DNA of 64,000 nt from Alphaproteobacteria bacterium (GTDB taxonomy: Bacteria > Pseudomonadota > Alphaproteobacteria > Rickettsiales > SXRF01): contig JAGVLO010000004.1 in NCBI GenBank assembly GCA_020049775.1, positions 240,608-304,607 on the forward strand, in the 5' to 3' direction. This document shows, one piece after another, positions 45,255 through 55,637 of this stretch. The notes below the pieces were generated by a model. It did no database searches, was not told the origin of the DNA, and worked only from the letters and a program-made list of their open reading frames with translations. Position 1 is the stretch's first letter. The number at the start of each line of letters is the position of its first letter. The position numbers and the translations under genes are program-made.

Positions 45255-45593
45255 TTATTTTTTATCAACCATCATGTTGCGGGTAGCAGCAGGCAGGGTG
45301 ACCTTGATGCCGTCGAGCGCGTCGCTCATCATAATCTGGCAGCCAAGGCGTGAGGTGTGCGTCAGGCCAAAGGCGAGGTCGAGCATGTCTTCTTCGTCTT
45401 CGGTGGCGGCCTTGAGCTTGCCGTACCATTCGGGAGAGACGATTACATGGCAGGTGGAGCAGGCGAGCGAGCCTTCGCACGCGCCTTCCAGCGGGATATT
45501 GTTCTTATGCGCCACTTCCAGCACGGAAATACCGTTCGGGGCGTCATAGGTCTGTTCTTTTCCATCGGGAAATACAAACGTCAGTTTAGGCAT
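45255..45593 (-). CDS. fdx: ISC-type 2Fe-2S ferredoxin
   Basis: 112 residues, adrenodoxin-type ferredoxin that supplies electrons for Fe-S assembly. Cluster cysteines 39, 45, 48 and 85 are in the C-x5-C-x2-C...C pattern ([13 protein letters not shown]). It is the last gene of the isc operon and overlaps hscA by eight bases. Confidence 0.95.
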   Translation of the reverse strand: MPKLTFVFPDGKEQTYDAPNGISVLEVAHKNNIPLEGACEGSLACSTCHVIVSPEWYGKLKAATEDEEDMLDLAFGLTHTSRLGCQIMMSDALDGIKVTLPAATRNMMVDKK

Positions 45594-47454
45594 GTTTCTC
45601 GGTCTCCAGATTATCTATATGCGCCCCTTTTAGCGCATCTGTGATTGCCCTGTCCATCCTTCTTTCAGCAAAAGGCTGGGCCAGACGCGCCAGTTCATGC
45701 ACCTCGGCGTCTATGTAGTCGCGGTCTCCGCCGCCCAGCGTGTTGCGAACCACGGAAATCTGCCGTTCAAGGCGGGATTTTTCGGCGGGTGTTAATAATT
45801 CGCCGCTGGAATTGAGGGCTGATTCCAGCTCTACAATGGTTCGCTCTGCTTCCACGCGGCTTTCCACCAGCAGGCGCTCGGTAATGTCCCCTTTGGCGTG
45901 TTCCATGCTTTCCAGCAGCATTTTTTCCATTTGTTCCGGCTCTAGGCCGTAAGACGGCTTTACGTTTACTACCTGCTGCGCACCGGTGGTTTTTTCCTCG
46001 GCAGCCACTGTCAGCAATCCGTCGGCATCTACCGTGAAGGTAATTTTGATGCGAGCTATTCCTGCCGGAAGCGGCGGAATTCCTTTAAGTTCAAAGCGCG
46101 CCAGCGAGCGGTTATGGTCCACCATCTCGCGCTCCCCCTGCACCACATGCACCTGCATGGCGGTTTGCCCGTCCTGCCATGTGGTGAATTCCTGCGATAC
46201 TGATACGGGGATGGCGGTATTGCGGTAAATAATCTTTTCTGTCAGGCCGCCCATGGTCTCCAGCCCCAGTGACAGGGGAATTACGTCCAGTAGCAAATTA
46301 TCAGAGCCGTGCGTCAGCCCCCTTGCCTGCAATGCTGCGCCAATGGCCACCACTTCATCCGGATTAACGTCAGACAGCGGCGGCTTGCCGAATAATTCGC
46401 CCACCAGCTCCTGCACCAGCGGCACGCGGGTAGAACCGCCAACCATTACCACGCCCTTGATGTCCACGGTGGTAAGTTTGGCGTCCAGTACCGCCTGTTC
46501 GCAGATGGCCAGTGATTTTTGTACCAGTGGCAGCACCAGCTCTTCAAAATCATGGCGGCTGAGGGTAACGCTTTTATTGCGGTAGCTAATCTCGGTTTCG
46601 CTGGCACCGGTCAGTGCGTGCTTGGCATTACGGGCAAGGCCAACGACTACGCCTACTTCTTCGCTGGTCAGCGTTTCATCATTGAAGCCAAGCTCGGCCA
46701 GCAGCCATGCGGCAACCGTCTGGTCGAAGTCGTCGCCGCCGAGCGCGGTATCGCCTGCTGCAGCCAGCACCTGAAACACGCCTTTTTCCATTTTCAGCAG
46801 TGACAAATCGAACGTGCCGCCGCCCAAATCATAAATAGCGTAGATACCCTCTATCCCCTTGTCCAGCCCGTAGGCTAGCGCAGCGGCGGTGGGTTCGTTG
46901 ATAAGGCGCAGCACTTCAAGTCCGGCAAGGCGCGCAGCGTCTTTGGTGGCGGTGCGCGCGGCGTCGTCGAAATAGGCGGGAACCGTAATCACCGCTTTTT
47001 TGACGTCCTTGCCTAGTGCCTGCTCGGCTACATGTTTCAGGGTTTTGAGGATTTCGGCGGATACTTCCACCGGCGTAACTTCGCGGTTTCCGGCACGCAG
47101 CTTTACCATACCCTTTGCTTGCGGAATTATGTCGTAGGGCATGTTGCCCAGCAGGGTTTTAATGTCATCAATACCACGCCCCATCAGGCGTTTTACCGAG
47201 GCGATAGCTCCCTTCTCCCCGCGCTCATAGCGCGCCTTGGCGGAATAGCCCACTTCGATTTTGCCGTCGGTATGGTAAAACACGACCGATGGCACAAGCG
47301 CGTGGCCATGGATATTATGCACGACTTCCACGCTGACATCAGACGCAATGGCGGCCACGGAGTGCGTGGTGCCGAGGTCAATGCCGATGGCCACTGTGTC
47401 TGCATGTGGCAGCGGCGTTTCACCCGGTTCGTGGATTTGCAGCAAATGTGTCAT
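45586..47454 (-). CDS. hscA: Fe-S assembly chaperone HscA
   Basis: 622-residue Hsp70 specialised for IscU. The ATPase domain has [12 protein letters not shown] and [12 protein letters not shown]; the substrate domain follows ([20 protein letters not shown]). It overlaps fdx by eight bases and follows hscB by six. Together with HscB it releases clusters from IscU, whose LPPVK motif is conserved here. Confidence 0.95.
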   Translation of the reverse strand: MTHLLQIHEPGETPLPHADTVAIGIDLGTTHSVAAIASDVSVEVVHNIHGHALVPSVVFYHTDGKIEVGYSAKARYERGEKGAIASVKRLMGRGIDDIKTLLGNMPYDIIPQAKGMVKLRAGNREVTPVEVSAEILKTLKHVAEQALGKDVKKAVITVPAYFDDAARTATKDAARLAGLEVLRLINEPTAAALAYGLDKGIEGIYAIYDLGGGTFDLSLLKMEKGVFQVLAAAGDTALGGDDFDQTVAAWLLAELGFNDETLTSEEVGVVVGLARNAKHALTGASETEISYRNKSVTLSRHDFEELVLPLVQKSLAICEQAVLDAKLTTVDIKGVVMVGGSTRVPLVQELVGELFGKPPLSDVNPDEVVAIGAALQARGLTHGSDNLLLDVIPLSLGLETMGGLTEKIIYRNTAIPVSVSQEFTTWQDGQTAMQVHVVQGEREMVDHNRSLARFELKGIPPLPAGIARIKITFTVDADGLLTVAAEEKTTGAQQVVNVKPSYGLEPEQMEKMLLESMEHAKGDITERLLVESRVEAERTIVELESALNSSGELLTPAEKSRLERQISVVRNTLGGGDRDYIDAEVHELARLAQPFAERRMDRAITDALKGAHIDNLETEKHA

Positions 47455-47460
47455 GGTCTA

Positions 47461-47985
47461 TCAGGCGCGTAATTTCAGGCGTTTTACCATCTGGGCGATT
47501 TCCCCGCGTGTTTTGACGAGGTAACCAAGGCGCATGGTTTGCTCTGCCATGCCGTTCCAGTCGGTTTTAAGAAACGCCTGTGATATAGCGGCCAGCGAAG
47601 TATTTTGCAAGCCTGCCAGTGTACCATCAATGACGGAAAGCGACGCTTCGTCCTGTGCTTCCTGCACCTGCTCGCGCCATTCCATGATGCTTACCAGCAA
47701 TTCCTGTGAGGGTTTTTGCGCGGTTTTGCTGTCGCCGACCTCAATTCCCTGCTGTTTCAGCAAGTAGCAGGCACGGTTGTGGGGGTCTTTAAGGGTGGTG
47801 TAGGCATTGTTGATATCCACCGAGATTTGCATGGCTTGCTGGCGCTCGGCTTGGGGTTTGCCTACAAAGCGGTCGGGGTGGTATTGGCGCTGCGCCTTGA
47901 AATAAGCGGCTTCCAGCGCCTGCAAATCCACGTCAAACACGGGCGCAAGCCCGAGCAGGGCAAAATAATCTGTAAGGGATGACAT
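47461..47985 (-). CDS. hscB: Fe-S assembly co-chaperone HscB
   Basis: 174 residues. J-domain with HPD (36-38) in QYHPDRF, then the three-helix C-terminal domain that binds IscU. It brings IscU to HscA. Its ATG shares one base with the iscA stop (TAATG), so translation is coupled. Confidence 0.95.
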   Translation of the reverse strand: MSSLTDYFALLGLAPVFDVDLQALEAAYFKAQRQYHPDRFVGKPQAERQQAMQISVDINNAYTTLKDPHNRACYLLKQQGIEVGDSKTAQKPSQELLVSIMEWREQVQEAQDEASLSVIDGTLAGLQNTSLAAISQAFLKTDWNGMAEQTMRLGYLVKTRGEIAQMVKRLKLRA

Positions 47986-48320
47986 TAGACGTGAAAAGAT
48001 TCACCACAGCCGCAACGCCCTTTTTCATTGGGGTTGCGGAAGGTGAAGCCGCTCTTGAGCTTTTCTTCCACATAATCCATTTCAGTGCCGAGCAGGAACA
48101 TGACCGCTTTGGGGTCGATGAGCAGTTTGATACCGTCTTTTTCTACCACTTCGTCGAATTTACTAACCTCGTCGGCATATTCGATGCTGTAGGATAGGCC
48201 GGAGCAGCCGCGCGTGCGCACGCCGATTTTAATGCCGGCCGAAGGCTTTCCGCGCTTGTCTAGCAGCGCGTGTATCCGGCTCATGGCGTTTTCGGTAATC
48301 GTGAGTATCGGCGCGGTCAT
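47985..48320 (-). CDS. iscA: A-type Fe-S carrier IscA
   Basis: 111 residues. The three cluster cysteines are Cys39 (RGCSG), Cys103 and Cys105 (GRCGCGESF). It carries and delivers Fe-S clusters. Placed between iscU and hscB as in the standard isc order. Confidence 0.95.
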   Translation of the reverse strand: MTAPILTITENAMSRIHALLDKRGKPSAGIKIGVRTRGCSGLSYSIEYADEVSKFDEVVEKDGIKLLIDPKAVMFLLGTEMDYVEEKLKSGFTFRNPNEKGRCGCGESFHV

Positions 48321-48330
48321 GGCTTATCCC

Positions 48331-48729
48331 TTAAGCGGCGTCCTGCTTGCTGCCGTGCTTTGCCTTGTAGTCGGCAACGGCGGCTTTAATGGCGTCTTCC
48401 GCCAATACCGAGCAGTGGATTTTCACCGGCGGCAGGGCGAGATGCTGCGCGATTTCGGTGTTTTTGATAGTCATGGCTTCGTCGAGCGATTTGCCTTTTA
48501 CCCATTCGGTGATGAGTGACGACGAGGCAATGGCAGAGCCGCAGCCGAAGGTTTTGAACTTGGCGTCCTCAATAATACCTTCTGCACTCACCTTGATTTG
48601 CAGCTTCATTACGTCGCCGCAAGCGGGCGCGCCGACAAGTCCGGTGCCGACATCGGCGTCGTCTTTCGACATTGAACCAACGTTGCGCGGGTTTTCGTAA
48701 TGATCGATTACTTTCTCACTATAGGCCAT
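48331..48729 (-). CDS. iscU: Fe-S scaffold IscU
   Basis: 132 residues. Scaffold on which clusters are built. Cys37 (PACGDV, with Asp39), Cys63 (FGCGSAIASS) and Cys106 are conserved, and LPPVK (99-103) is the HscA-binding motif. Two orphan genes separate it from iscS, which is unusual. Confidence 0.96.
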   Translation of the reverse strand: MAYSEKVIDHYENPRNVGSMSKDDADVGTGLVGAPACGDVMKLQIKVSAEGIIEDAKFKTFGCGSAIASSSLITEWVKGKSLDEAMTIKNTEIAQHLALPPVKIHCSVLAEDAIKAAVADYKAKHGSKQDAA

Positions 48730-48747
48730 TTTACTTACTCTCCTTCA

Positions 48748-49056
48748 TTATTCACCAAGCGCCCAGCCTTTGTCTTGCTTAGAGGTCAACTGGACGGCAA
48801 TTTTTTCCCTTACCGCTATATTCAGCGCATCCACTTCATGCGATGTGTAATCCCTTTGTTCAACCAACGTATCATGCGCTACTTGCATGACCGCCGTATC
48901 AATAATCCTGTCGCAACTGCTGCGGCTGCGTATGCCATCGGACGGCTGGCGCAAGGCGCGTATTTCATCCTGCATGGCAGTGCGGTGTGTTTCTATAAGG
49001 CTCATGTACCGCGCGCCGCGCTCGACTGCGGTTTCCTTGTGTAGCTGCTGGCCCAT
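48748..49056 (-). CDS. Orphan protein inside isc operon (second)
   Basis: 102 residues, no recognised domain. Mainly hydrophilic, predicted helical, one cysteine (SRSSCDRIID). No signal peptide or membrane span. It lies 18 bases before iscU and 39 bases after the other orphan, same strand, so it is transcribed with the isc genes unless an internal promoter exists. Confidence 0.6.
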   Translation of the reverse strand: MGQQLHKETAVERGARYMSLIETHRTAMQDEIRALRQPSDGIRSRSSCDRIIDTAVMQVAHDTLVEQRDYTSHEVDALNIAVREKIAVQLTSKQDKGWALGE

Positions 49057-49095
49057 ATAATTCTCCCATTGTCATAGACCCTGTTCCCCTTGTTT

Positions 49096-49446
49096 TTAAT
49101 GCACGGCTGAAGCGCGTGACACGCCTGCCAGTTCGGGGTTTTTCAGGAATTGGTTGTAGCGTTGATTTACCATGTTCTGCGCATCTTTTACGGCAATACT
49201 GGTGATGGATTCTTCACCAAGCAACAGGCTGCGTGCGGTATCTTCACAGGCTTGGTCAAAAAGCTCGTTTTTGAGTACTTCTTCACGGCGGCCTGTAAAG
49301 CCTGCGTCAGTAATTGCATCCGGACGCTCTATCAGCGTTTTCAGCTTGTCAGTCAATTCAATGTGGCGCGCAAGAAAACCATGATCTGACGCACGGTCAA
49401 ACTGTTCAGGAATGGGTATTGTTTTTTGTGGAAGCCTGGCAATCAT
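49096..49446 (-). CDS. Orphan protein inside isc operon (first)
   Basis: 116 residues, no recognised domain. The frame is open to 49464, but the ATG at 49446 lies two bases past the iscS stop and gives coupled translation. Charged and helical (REEVLKNELFDQACEDTARS), one cysteine, no signal peptide. With the next gene it forms a two-gene insertion between iscS and iscU. Confidence 0.6.
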   Translation of the reverse strand: MIARLPQKTIPIPEQFDRASDHGFLARHIELTDKLKTLIERPDAITDAGFTGRREEVLKNELFDQACEDTARSLLLGEESITSIAVKDAQNMVNQRYNQFLKNPELAGVSRASAVH

Positions 49447-49448
49447 GG

Positions 49449-50684
49449 TTAATGCCCTGCCCATTCGATTTTAGAAATATCTATGCCTTCCTGCGCCATT
49501 TCCCATAGCGGACTCATTTCACGCAGTTTGGTGACCGATTGGCGTATGATGTTCAGTGCAAAATCCAGCTCGGCTTCGGTGGTAAAGCGGCCAAAGCCGA
49601 AGCGGATGGAGGTATGCGCCAGTTCTTCGCCAACCCCAAGGGCGCGCAGCACATACGATGGTTCAAGCGAAGCCGAAGTACAGGCCGAGCCGGATGAAAC
49701 GGCAAGGTCTTTAATCGCCATAATCATGGATTCGCCCTCAACGTAAGCAAAGCTCAGGTTCAGGTTGCCATACCAGCGTTGTTCGCGGTCGCCGTTCAGA
49801 TACACATCCGGTATGCCGTCCAGGATTTCAGCCATGAATTTCTGGCCAAGTTTTTTTACATGTTCGGCGTCTTTTGCCATTTCAGCTTTTGCGATAGCGG
49901 CCGCTTCGCCGAGGCCAACCACCAGCGGTGTCGGCAATGTGCCGGAACGGAAACCGCGTTCCTGCCCGCCGCCGGAAAAGAGCGGCTCGAGGCGTATGCG
50001 CGGGCGGCGGCGCACATACAATGCTCCAATACCCTTCGGGCCGTAGATTTTATGGCCGGAGATGCTCATGAGGTCGATATTCATGGCCTCTACATCCAGC
50101 GGGATTTTGCCGAAAGCCTGCGCGGCGTCGCAATGGAAAAATGCGCCTTTCTCGCGGCAGATTTTACCAATCTCGGCCAACGGCTGGATAACGCCGACTT
50201 CGTTGTTGATACCCATAACGGATACCAGCAACGTATTATCTTTCATGGCTGCTTTCAGCACGTCAAGGTCGATAAGGCCATTGCTCTGTACGGGCAGGTA
50301 AGTGATTTCAAAACCTTCCTGCTCAAGGTGGCGGCAGGAATCCAGCACGCATTTATGCTCGGTGACAGGGGTGATGATGTGGTTTCTTTTGTCCTTGTAG
50401 AAATGCGCGACGCCCTTGATAGCGATGTTGTTGGACTCGGTGGCACCGGAGGTGAACACGATTTCTTTTTCGGTGGCGTTGATGAGTGCGGCGACCTGTT
50501 CGCGTGCAAGGTCACAGGCTGCTTCCGCTTCCCAGCCGTAAGCATGGCTGCGTGAATGCGGGTTGCCGAATTTTTCCGTAAAGTACGGCAGCATTTTGTC
50601 CAGCACGCGAGGATCCATCGGCGTGGTCGCCTGATAGTCGAGGTAAACAGGTAGTCTTATGTTATTATTTGCTGCAGTTTTCAT
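49449..50684 (-). CDS. iscS: Cysteine desulfurase IscS
   Basis: 411 residues from ATG 50684; a TTG nine bases upstream is also in frame. PLP enzyme that takes sulfur from cysteine for Fe-S clusters. Numbered from the TTG, the PLP lysine is Lys215 ([10 protein letters not shown]) and the catalytic loop cysteine is Cys338 in [20 protein letters not shown], an IscS-type loop. It leads the isc block and has a promoter of its own just upstream. Confidence 0.95.
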   Translation of the reverse strand: MKTAANNNIRLPVYLDYQATTPMDPRVLDKMLPYFTEKFGNPHSRSHAYGWEAEAACDLAREQVAALINATEKEIVFTSGATESNNIAIKGVAHFYKDKRNHIITPVTEHKCVLDSCRHLEQEGFEITYLPVQSNGLIDLDVLKAAMKDNTLLVSVMGINNEVGVIQPLAEIGKICREKGAFFHCDAAQAFGKIPLDVEAMNIDLMSISGHKIYGPKGIGALYVRRRPRIRLEPLFSGGGQERGFRSGTLPTPLVVGLGEAAAIAKAEMAKDAEHVKKLGQKFMAEILDGIPDVYLNGDREQRWYGNLNLSFAYVEGESMIMAIKDLAVSSGSACTSASLEPSYVLRALGVGEELAHTSIRFGFGRFTTEAELDFALNIIRQSVTKLREMSPLWEMAQEGIDISKIEWAGH

Positions 50685-50712
50685 ATATTCCAATATATTG
50701 ACTTATATAATT

Positions 50713-50721
50713 ATTATAGCA
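50713..50721 (-). promoter_or_regulatory. Extended -10 promoter for iscS
   Basis: On the minus strand TGCTATAAT forms a perfect extended -10; the start point would be near 50706, about 22 bases ahead of the iscS ATG. No clear -35 or IscR-type site is seen. The rest of the 200-base gap up to the nifS-like gene holds no gene. Confidence 0.5.
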
Positions 50722-50885
50722 AATTCCCATCGGGCTTGCTACCGCAATAACCTACTAATTTAATACACTATTTGTTCAGGGTCACCATTATTACACCATT
50801 TTAGTCCCAGACTCAATGCTTTGTGAGCTTGTTTTACAAGGAAAGGCAGGCTGGCTGTGGAGTTGATATATTCCAACGCCTTAGA

Positions 50886-52001
50886 CTAGGCGGATTTGCT
50901 CGTTTTTGCGAGCCGCTCGCAACTGGATTCCCATGTTTTGCTGAACTCCTGAATATCACTTTCCTGCGTACCCCATCCGCCACTTATACGTATGGCGCTT
51001 GCCGCCAGTGATTTTTCCGCACCCATAGCGGTGAGTACATGCGACACTTCAATGCGCCCTGATGAGCAGGCCGAGCCAGCGCTTACGGCAAATCCCTTTA
51101 GGTCAAAATCCATCAGTTGCACTTCGTTGCTGGCATCAGGCATGCTGATGCAGCTGGTGTTGGGCAGGCGCGGCGCTCCTTTGCCAAAGACAGTTCCGCC
51201 ATGCTTTACCACTGTGTTTTCCAGCACATCCAGCCATGTGCGTAAGTTGGCCATGTGGCCAGATGAGGATTTTTCAACGGCAATAGCAAATCCGGCAATA
51301 GCGGCGAGATTTTCTGTGCCTGCCCTGCGCCCCAGTTCCTGCCCGCCGCCTGTAAGCAGTGGTTTTACAGGTAAATCACGGCGTATGACGAGTGCCGCAG
51401 TACCCGTGGGGCCGCCGCATTTATGGGCAGAAATAGTCATCATATCCACGCCCAGCGCACCGAAATCGACAGCGATTTTACCTAGTCCCTGCACAGCGTC
51501 GCAATGCAGCAGCGCTCCATATTTTTTGCAGATGGCGCTTGCCTCGGCCACAGGCTGTATCACGCCGGTTTCATTATTGGCGAGCATGATGGACACCAGC
51601 GCCAGTTGCGCATCAGCGTTGATGAGCGCGGCTTCCAGCGCATCAATCTTCAGCCTGCCGGACGTATCAACGGGTAGTATGAGCGCATCCCCGCGAACTT
51701 TCATCACCGAGCTGTGTTCAATGGCGGATACCAGTAATTGCCGCTCCGGTGCCACGCAGCGCAGCGCCGTGTTATTAGCCTCGGTGCCGCTGCCCATGAA
51801 TATCACTTCATTAGGCCACGCGCTTACAGCATCGGCGATGGTTTTGCGTGCGTTCTCGAGGTGCTTTTTTGCCTCGCGGCCGTAGTAATGCACCGATGAC
51901 GGATTGGCCGGAAACGCAAGAATTTCCTGCATTCTTGAGGATACTTCGGGATAGACAACAGCGGTGGCGTTGTAATCGAGATAAATATGGTTTTTAGCCA
52001 T
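50886..52001 (-). CDS. Second cysteine desulfurase, NifS-like
   Basis: 371 residues from the ATG at 52001; the 24 extra upstream residues are not family-like. PLP Lys194 (SAHKCGGPTG) and loop Cys312 in SAGSACSSGRIEVSHVL. About as distant from IscS as paralogues usually are. It follows iscR by seven bases, so it belongs to the cysE-iscR unit and not the iscS promoter. Two tandem desulfurases before iscU are seen in Rickettsiales. Confidence 0.9.
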   Translation of the reverse strand: MAKNHIYLDYNATAVVYPEVSSRMQEILAFPANPSSVHYYGREAKKHLENARKTIADAVSAWPNEVIFMGSGTEANNTALRCVAPERQLLVSAIEHSSVMKVRGDALILPVDTSGRLKIDALEAALINADAQLALVSIMLANNETGVIQPVAEASAICKKYGALLHCDAVQGLGKIAVDFGALGVDMMTISAHKCGGPTGTAALVIRRDLPVKPLLTGGGQELGRRAGTENLAAIAGFAIAVEKSSSGHMANLRTWLDVLENTVVKHGGTVFGKGAPRLPNTSCISMPDASNEVQLMDFDLKGFAVSAGSACSSGRIEVSHVLTAMGAEKSLAASAIRISGGWGTQESDIQEFSKTWESSCERLAKTSKSA

Positions 52002-52008
52002 ACTCTGA

Positions 52009-52464
52009 TCAGTGGTTTGTGACGGCTGCGTTTTCCAGCGGCGTTTTGAATGTAAGTTTGCGTTGCTGCACATCGCTGAGTGAAATGGAGCTTAGGTACT
52101 GGGTAATCTGCTTGCCCAGCCCTTCCCATAAATCATGGGTGGCGCAGCGTGTGCCGCCGCCCATACAGCCGTGATTTACATGGTTGTCGCAGCGCGTCAT
52201 CTTGATGGCTTCTTCGGAAGCATCAACTATTTCAGAAATGGTGATTTCGGTTGCGGGGCGCGACAATACATAGCCACCGCCCGGGCCGCGCACGGATTTG
52301 ACAATCCCGCTCTGCTTGAGTTTGCTAAAAATCTGCTCGAGGTAGGGAACAGTGATTTCCTGAGAAGTAGCGAGTTCTGCCAGCGTTATCGGCTTGCCCT
52401 GCTCGCGTCCGGCCAGTTCAACCATTGCCATCACGGCATAGCGTGCTTTAGTACCAAGTATCAT
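52009..52464 (-). CDS. iscR: Rrf2-family Fe-S regulator IscR
   Basis: 151 residues. N-terminal winged helix ([16 protein letters not shown]) and a cluster site with Cys92, Cys100, Cys107 and His110 ([20 protein letters not shown]), the IscR arrangement with slightly longer spacing than E. coli. Senses 2Fe-2S status and represses isc genes. Its ATG overlaps the cysE stop (ATGA), so I start at 52464, not the open-frame start 12 bases upstream. Confidence 0.92.
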   Translation of the reverse strand: MILGTKARYAVMAMVELAGREQGKPITLAELATSQEITVPYLEQIFSKLKQSGIVKSVRGPGGGYVLSRPATEITISEIVDASEEAIKMTRCDNHVNHGCMGGGTRCATHDLWEGLGKQITQYLSSISLSDVQQRKLTFKTPLENAAVTNH

Positions 52465-53210
52465 TTGGCCTCCCATTTTTTGGCGCTGCCGGCCAGCGCA
52501 TCGTTTTCTGATTCCAGCTCACTCACACGACCTTTTAATTGTTCCACATCTTTCTGGAGCTGTTCAAGCATTATCAGCAGCGGGTCGGCATCCTGATCCT
52601 GCGCGGCGCCATAAGCATTGAAGGGCTTATCCTGAGATTTCCCCACAGTGGCTTCCTGATGGTTTTCCTGATGTTTTTCAGGCGGATTATCGGAAACCGG
52701 CCTTGCCGGTATGCCCACCACGGTGCTGTTGCTCTCCACATCCTTGACCACCACAGCATTTGAGCCGATGCGCGCATTATCGCCAACATGTATAGGGCCA
52801 AGCAGTTGCGCTCCTGCCCCGATAATTACGTTATTGCCCAGCTGCGGATGGCGGATACCTTTGTCCAGCGATGTGCCGCCAAGCGTAACGTCATGATAAA
52901 TGGTGACATCATTACCAATGGTGGCGGTTTCGCCAATAACCACACCCATGCCGTGGTCAATAAAGAAGCGTTCCCCGATTTTTGCGCCCGGATGAATTTC
53001 GATGCCGGTGATGAAGCGTGAGATATACGACAGGAAACGGGCGATAAATTTAAAGCCCTTTTTCCATAACCAATGGGAAAGGCGATGAAATAACAACGCG
53101 TGCAGCCCGGGATAGCACAAAAATACCTCAAGCCGGGAGCGTGCCGCCGGGTCGCGGGCAAAAACGGAATCAATATCCTTTAGAACGTCATTCACTATTT
53201 TCTTGAACAT
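52461..53210 (-). CDS. cysE: Serine O-acetyltransferase with coiled-coil tail
   Basis: 249 residues. Makes O-acetylserine for cysteine synthesis. The left-handed hexapeptide repeat region ([20 protein letters not shown], then [20 protein letters not shown]) with catalytic His in DHG and DVT..H is complete by about residue 170. The last ~80 residues are an extension: Gln/Asn-rich, then a heptad-like coiled coil ([20 protein letters not shown]). The gene opens the cysE-iscR-nifS unit, tying cysteine supply to Fe-S control. Confidence 0.92.
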   Translation of the reverse strand: MFKKIVNDVLKDIDSVFARDPAARSRLEVFLCYPGLHALLFHRLSHWLWKKGFKFIARFLSYISRFITGIEIHPGAKIGERFFIDHGMGVVIGETATIGNDVTIYHDVTLGGTSLDKGIRHPQLGNNVIIGAGAQLLGPIHVGDNARIGSNAVVVKDVESNSTVVGIPARPVSDNPPEKHQENHQEATVGKSQDKPFNAYGAAQDQDADPLLIMLEQLQKDVEQLKGRVSELESENDALAGSAKKWEAK

Positions 53211-53321
53211 GAACCCACAAATTCAATATAAGTACGCCTTCGATGAGCGGCAAAACTAATACAAATGGTTAGCCTGTTCAACCTAAAACCTGTCGTAAAC
53301 AACCATAATACTTGGAAAACT

Positions 53322-54020
53322 ATGCCTGAAATCATTATTAATGGTTCTGAAGGGCGGCTGGAAGGCCGCTATCACCATAGCGATCAGAAAGGCGCGCCGG
53401 TAGTTCTGGTGCTGCATCCGCACCCGCTTTACGGCGGCACCATGAATAACAAGGTTGTTTACCGCCTGTACCATACCTTCGCGCAGAACGGCTTTTCTGT
53501 GCTGCGTTTCAATTTTCGTGGCGTAGGTAAATCTCAGGGAAAATATGACGATGGCATAGGCGAACTAACCGATGCCGCAACCGCGCTGGACTGGCTGCAA
53601 CTGCAAAATCCGGACGCCATGACCTGCTGGATAAGCGGGTTTTCGTTTGGCGCGTGGATTTCGCTGCAACTGCTGATGCGCCGCCCGGAAATTGAGGGTT
53701 TTGTGGCCGTGTCACCGCCAGCGAACCTCTATGATTTCTCGTTCCTTTCACCCTGCCCCGCCGCTGGCCTGATTACTCAGGGTGACCGTGACGATGTGGT
53801 AACGGAGGAATCTGTGGCAAAGCTGGCAGGTAAGCTGGGTTCGCAACATGGCTCGAATATCGAGTACAAGCATATTGCAGGCGCCGACCATTATTATCGT
53901 GGCGTGGAAGAACAGCTGGATGCAGTGGTGGGTGAATATGTGCTGCGCCGCATGCAGGACTTCAAGCAGAAACGCAAAGTGCGCCCTGACCGCAAACGCC
54001 GCCAGTTACCCAGAGATTAA
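53322..54020 (+). CDS. Alpha/beta hydrolase of the alphaproteobacterial 'LEGRYH' type
   Basis: 232 residues. Starts MPEIIINGSEGRLEGRYHHS, then LVLHPHPLYGGTMNNKVVYR and FNFRGVGKSQG, a pattern common to a small alphaproteobacterial hydrolase family. Nucleophile region SGFSFGAW; late His in GADHYYRG. I start at ATG 53322 (GGAAA ahead), not the open-frame 53265. The last 25 residues are very basic. Convergent with the next hydrolase. Confidence 0.82.
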   Translation: MPEIIINGSEGRLEGRYHHSDQKGAPVVLVLHPHPLYGGTMNNKVVYRLYHTFAQNGFSVLRFNFRGVGKSQGKYDDGIGELTDAATALDWLQLQNPDAMTCWISGFSFGAWISLQLLMRRPEIEGFVAVSPPANLYDFSFLSPCPAAGLITQGDRDDVVTEESVAKLAGKLGSQHGSNIEYKHIAGADHYYRGVEEQLDAVVGEYVLRRMQDFKQKRKVRPDRKRRQLPRD

Positions 54021-54035
54021 ATTCAAGGGATTAAA

Positions 54036-55016
54036 TCACCGCGTGTTTGGCGGCATCATGATTTCGTCTGTGCCGGGAGGAAGTATAACGTCCCCGGTTC
54101 TGTGGAATTGTGGTATTTCAATGTCTGGACGCTCTTCTCTCGGCAGCATGTGATCAGTGCGTACATCTGATACTCCTTCGCTTACCTCCATGAGATCTTT
54201 TGGAAAAGGCTCCTGTCTCAGGTAATGATTGAAAAAGGCAATACTGTAATCTGTAATCGTTTTGCGGTGTGTACGGCCACCACCACCCATGATCCATGCA
54301 AGATGAGAAGCATGTGCCAGTTCTACATATAACTTGAGGGATTTAGTCTGATCGTATAATCCGCTGGGGTTACGAATATCATCGTTGAGCCAGTCGGTAG
54401 TGCCACCCTGATACATTACAGGGACATCAATCTTTGGTATATTGCGATGGACTAAAAAAGGCTTGGCGTAGGGCGATAATGCCAGCACAGCCTTCAGGCG
54501 CTCATCTTTCCATGAGTACCATGCCCCTGCCATTCCAAGTGCTGTGTAGCCTCCGAGTGAATGGCCGGCAATCCCGATATTATTCCATTCATAGTCTTCA
54601 TAGCGGGGATCTTTTGCAAGCGCATTGATAAGTGTGGTTATATCATCTTTTCGCCTGATGTACGTTTGATCAGTCCATAGAATTGCAGAAAAGAAAGGAA
54701 GTTCTGGCCCATGAGAACGCGTTGATTTTTCCTTGCTGCAGAGGGAGTCATAATGCGTAGGTGCGAATACGGCATAGCCTTCTTCAGAAAGCGCCTCTCC
54801 AAAATAACTATATCCTTTGGCGCAGCCTCCGAAACTGTGGGAAAAAATAATGGGTATTGTTTTATTACTGAGGCCATCTTTGGGCAGCCATGCAGCTATT
54901 TCCAGCCCAGCTATGGAAAGCTTTTCCATGGCCGCAGCATAACTGTTACTAGCTGCTCCGGCACAAAGAGCAACATAGAGGAGTGAACTTATAATAAGTT
55001 TATTCACCATAGCCAA
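54036..55016 (-). CDS. Secreted alpha/beta hydrolase (PAF-acetylhydrolase/dienelactone type)
   Basis: 326 residues with a signal peptide (LIISSLLYVALCAGAASNSYA). FSHSFGGCAKGY near residue 60 and the nucleophile elbow GHSLGG (Ser near 153) mark the alpha/beta fold; later Asp (GGTTDWLND) and His (ASHLAW) complete a triad. The C-terminal ~60 residues are Pro/Asp-rich (GDVILPPGTDEIMMPPNTR). Likely a periplasmic or secreted esterase or phospholipase-like enzyme. Convergent with the preceding hydrolase; 23 bases downstream of ssb. Confidence 0.8.
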   Translation of the reverse strand: MAMVNKLIISSLLYVALCAGAASNSYAAAMEKLSIAGLEIAAWLPKDGLSNKTIPIIFSHSFGGCAKGYSYFGEALSEEGYAVFAPTHYDSLCSKEKSTRSHGPELPFFSAILWTDQTYIRRKDDITTLINALAKDPRYEDYEWNNIGIAGHSLGGYTALGMAGAWYSWKDERLKAVLALSPYAKPFLVHRNIPKIDVPVMYQGGTTDWLNDDIRNPSGLYDQTKSLKLYVELAHASHLAWIMGGGGRTHRKTITDYSIAFFNHYLRQEPFPKDLMEVSEGVSDVRTDHMLPREERPDIEIPQFHRTGDVILPPGTDEIMMPPNTR

Positions 55017-55039
55017 TATGCTACAGGGATAGCCGAATT

Positions 55040-55507
55040 TCAGAACGGTATTTCGTCGTCCAGCAATTCCGTGGCGGGCTTGCTGCCACCACTAAATCCA
55101 CTACTGGCTGCGGGGGCTGAAGCGCCGCCGTAGCTTGCGCCTTCGCTGCCGCCCTGACGTCCGTCGAGCATGGTCAGCGCACCGTTAAAGCCCTGAAGCA
55201 CCACTTCGGTGGAGTATTTTTCCTGACCTGACTGGTCGGTCCATTTGCGGGTCTGCAACTGGCCTTCAATATACACTTTTGCACCTTTTTTGAGGTAATT
55301 CTTGGCGATACCGACCAAGCCTTCATTGAAGATAGCTACACGGTGCCACTCGGTTTTTTCCTTGCGTTCCCCAGTGTTACGGTCTTTCCAGCTTTCCGAG
55401 GTGGCAATGGCAAGGTTGGCGATTTCACGACCATCCTGCGTTGAACGGATTTCCGGATCACGGCCGAGGTTACCCACCAGAATTACTTTATTGACGCTAC
55501 CAGCCAT
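55040..55507 (-). CDS. ssb: Single-stranded DNA-binding protein
   Basis: 155 residues. OB fold opening [20 protein letters not shown] and [11 protein letters not shown], a Gly/Ser/Ala linker, and the acidic protein-docking tip DDEIPF. Divergent from uvrA across 130 bases that hold no other gene, a common ssb/uvrA arrangement. Confidence 0.96.
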   Translation of the reverse strand: MAGSVNKVILVGNLGRDPEIRSTQDGREIANLAIATSESWKDRNTGERKEKTEWHRVAIFNEGLVGIAKNYLKKGAKVYIEGQLQTRKWTDQSGQEKYSTEVVLQGFNGALTMLDGRQGGSEGASYGGASAPAASSGFSGGSKPATELLDDEIPF

Positions 55508-55637
55508 ACGACACTCCCTTTACTCTAAAGACCATTTTATAGTTTCAACTTTGGGCTATATAAGCGCAAAAACTGCTACCACGCTAGTAAGAAATGAATA
55601 GAATGTTCATTTTTACTCAGGGCAGTTTAGGGCAATT

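Noticed and set aside
55508..55637. Possible SOS box between ssb and uvrA
   Set aside because: A GTTC is present near 55604, but no second GTTC lies at the seven-base spacing expected for alphaproteobacterial LexA.
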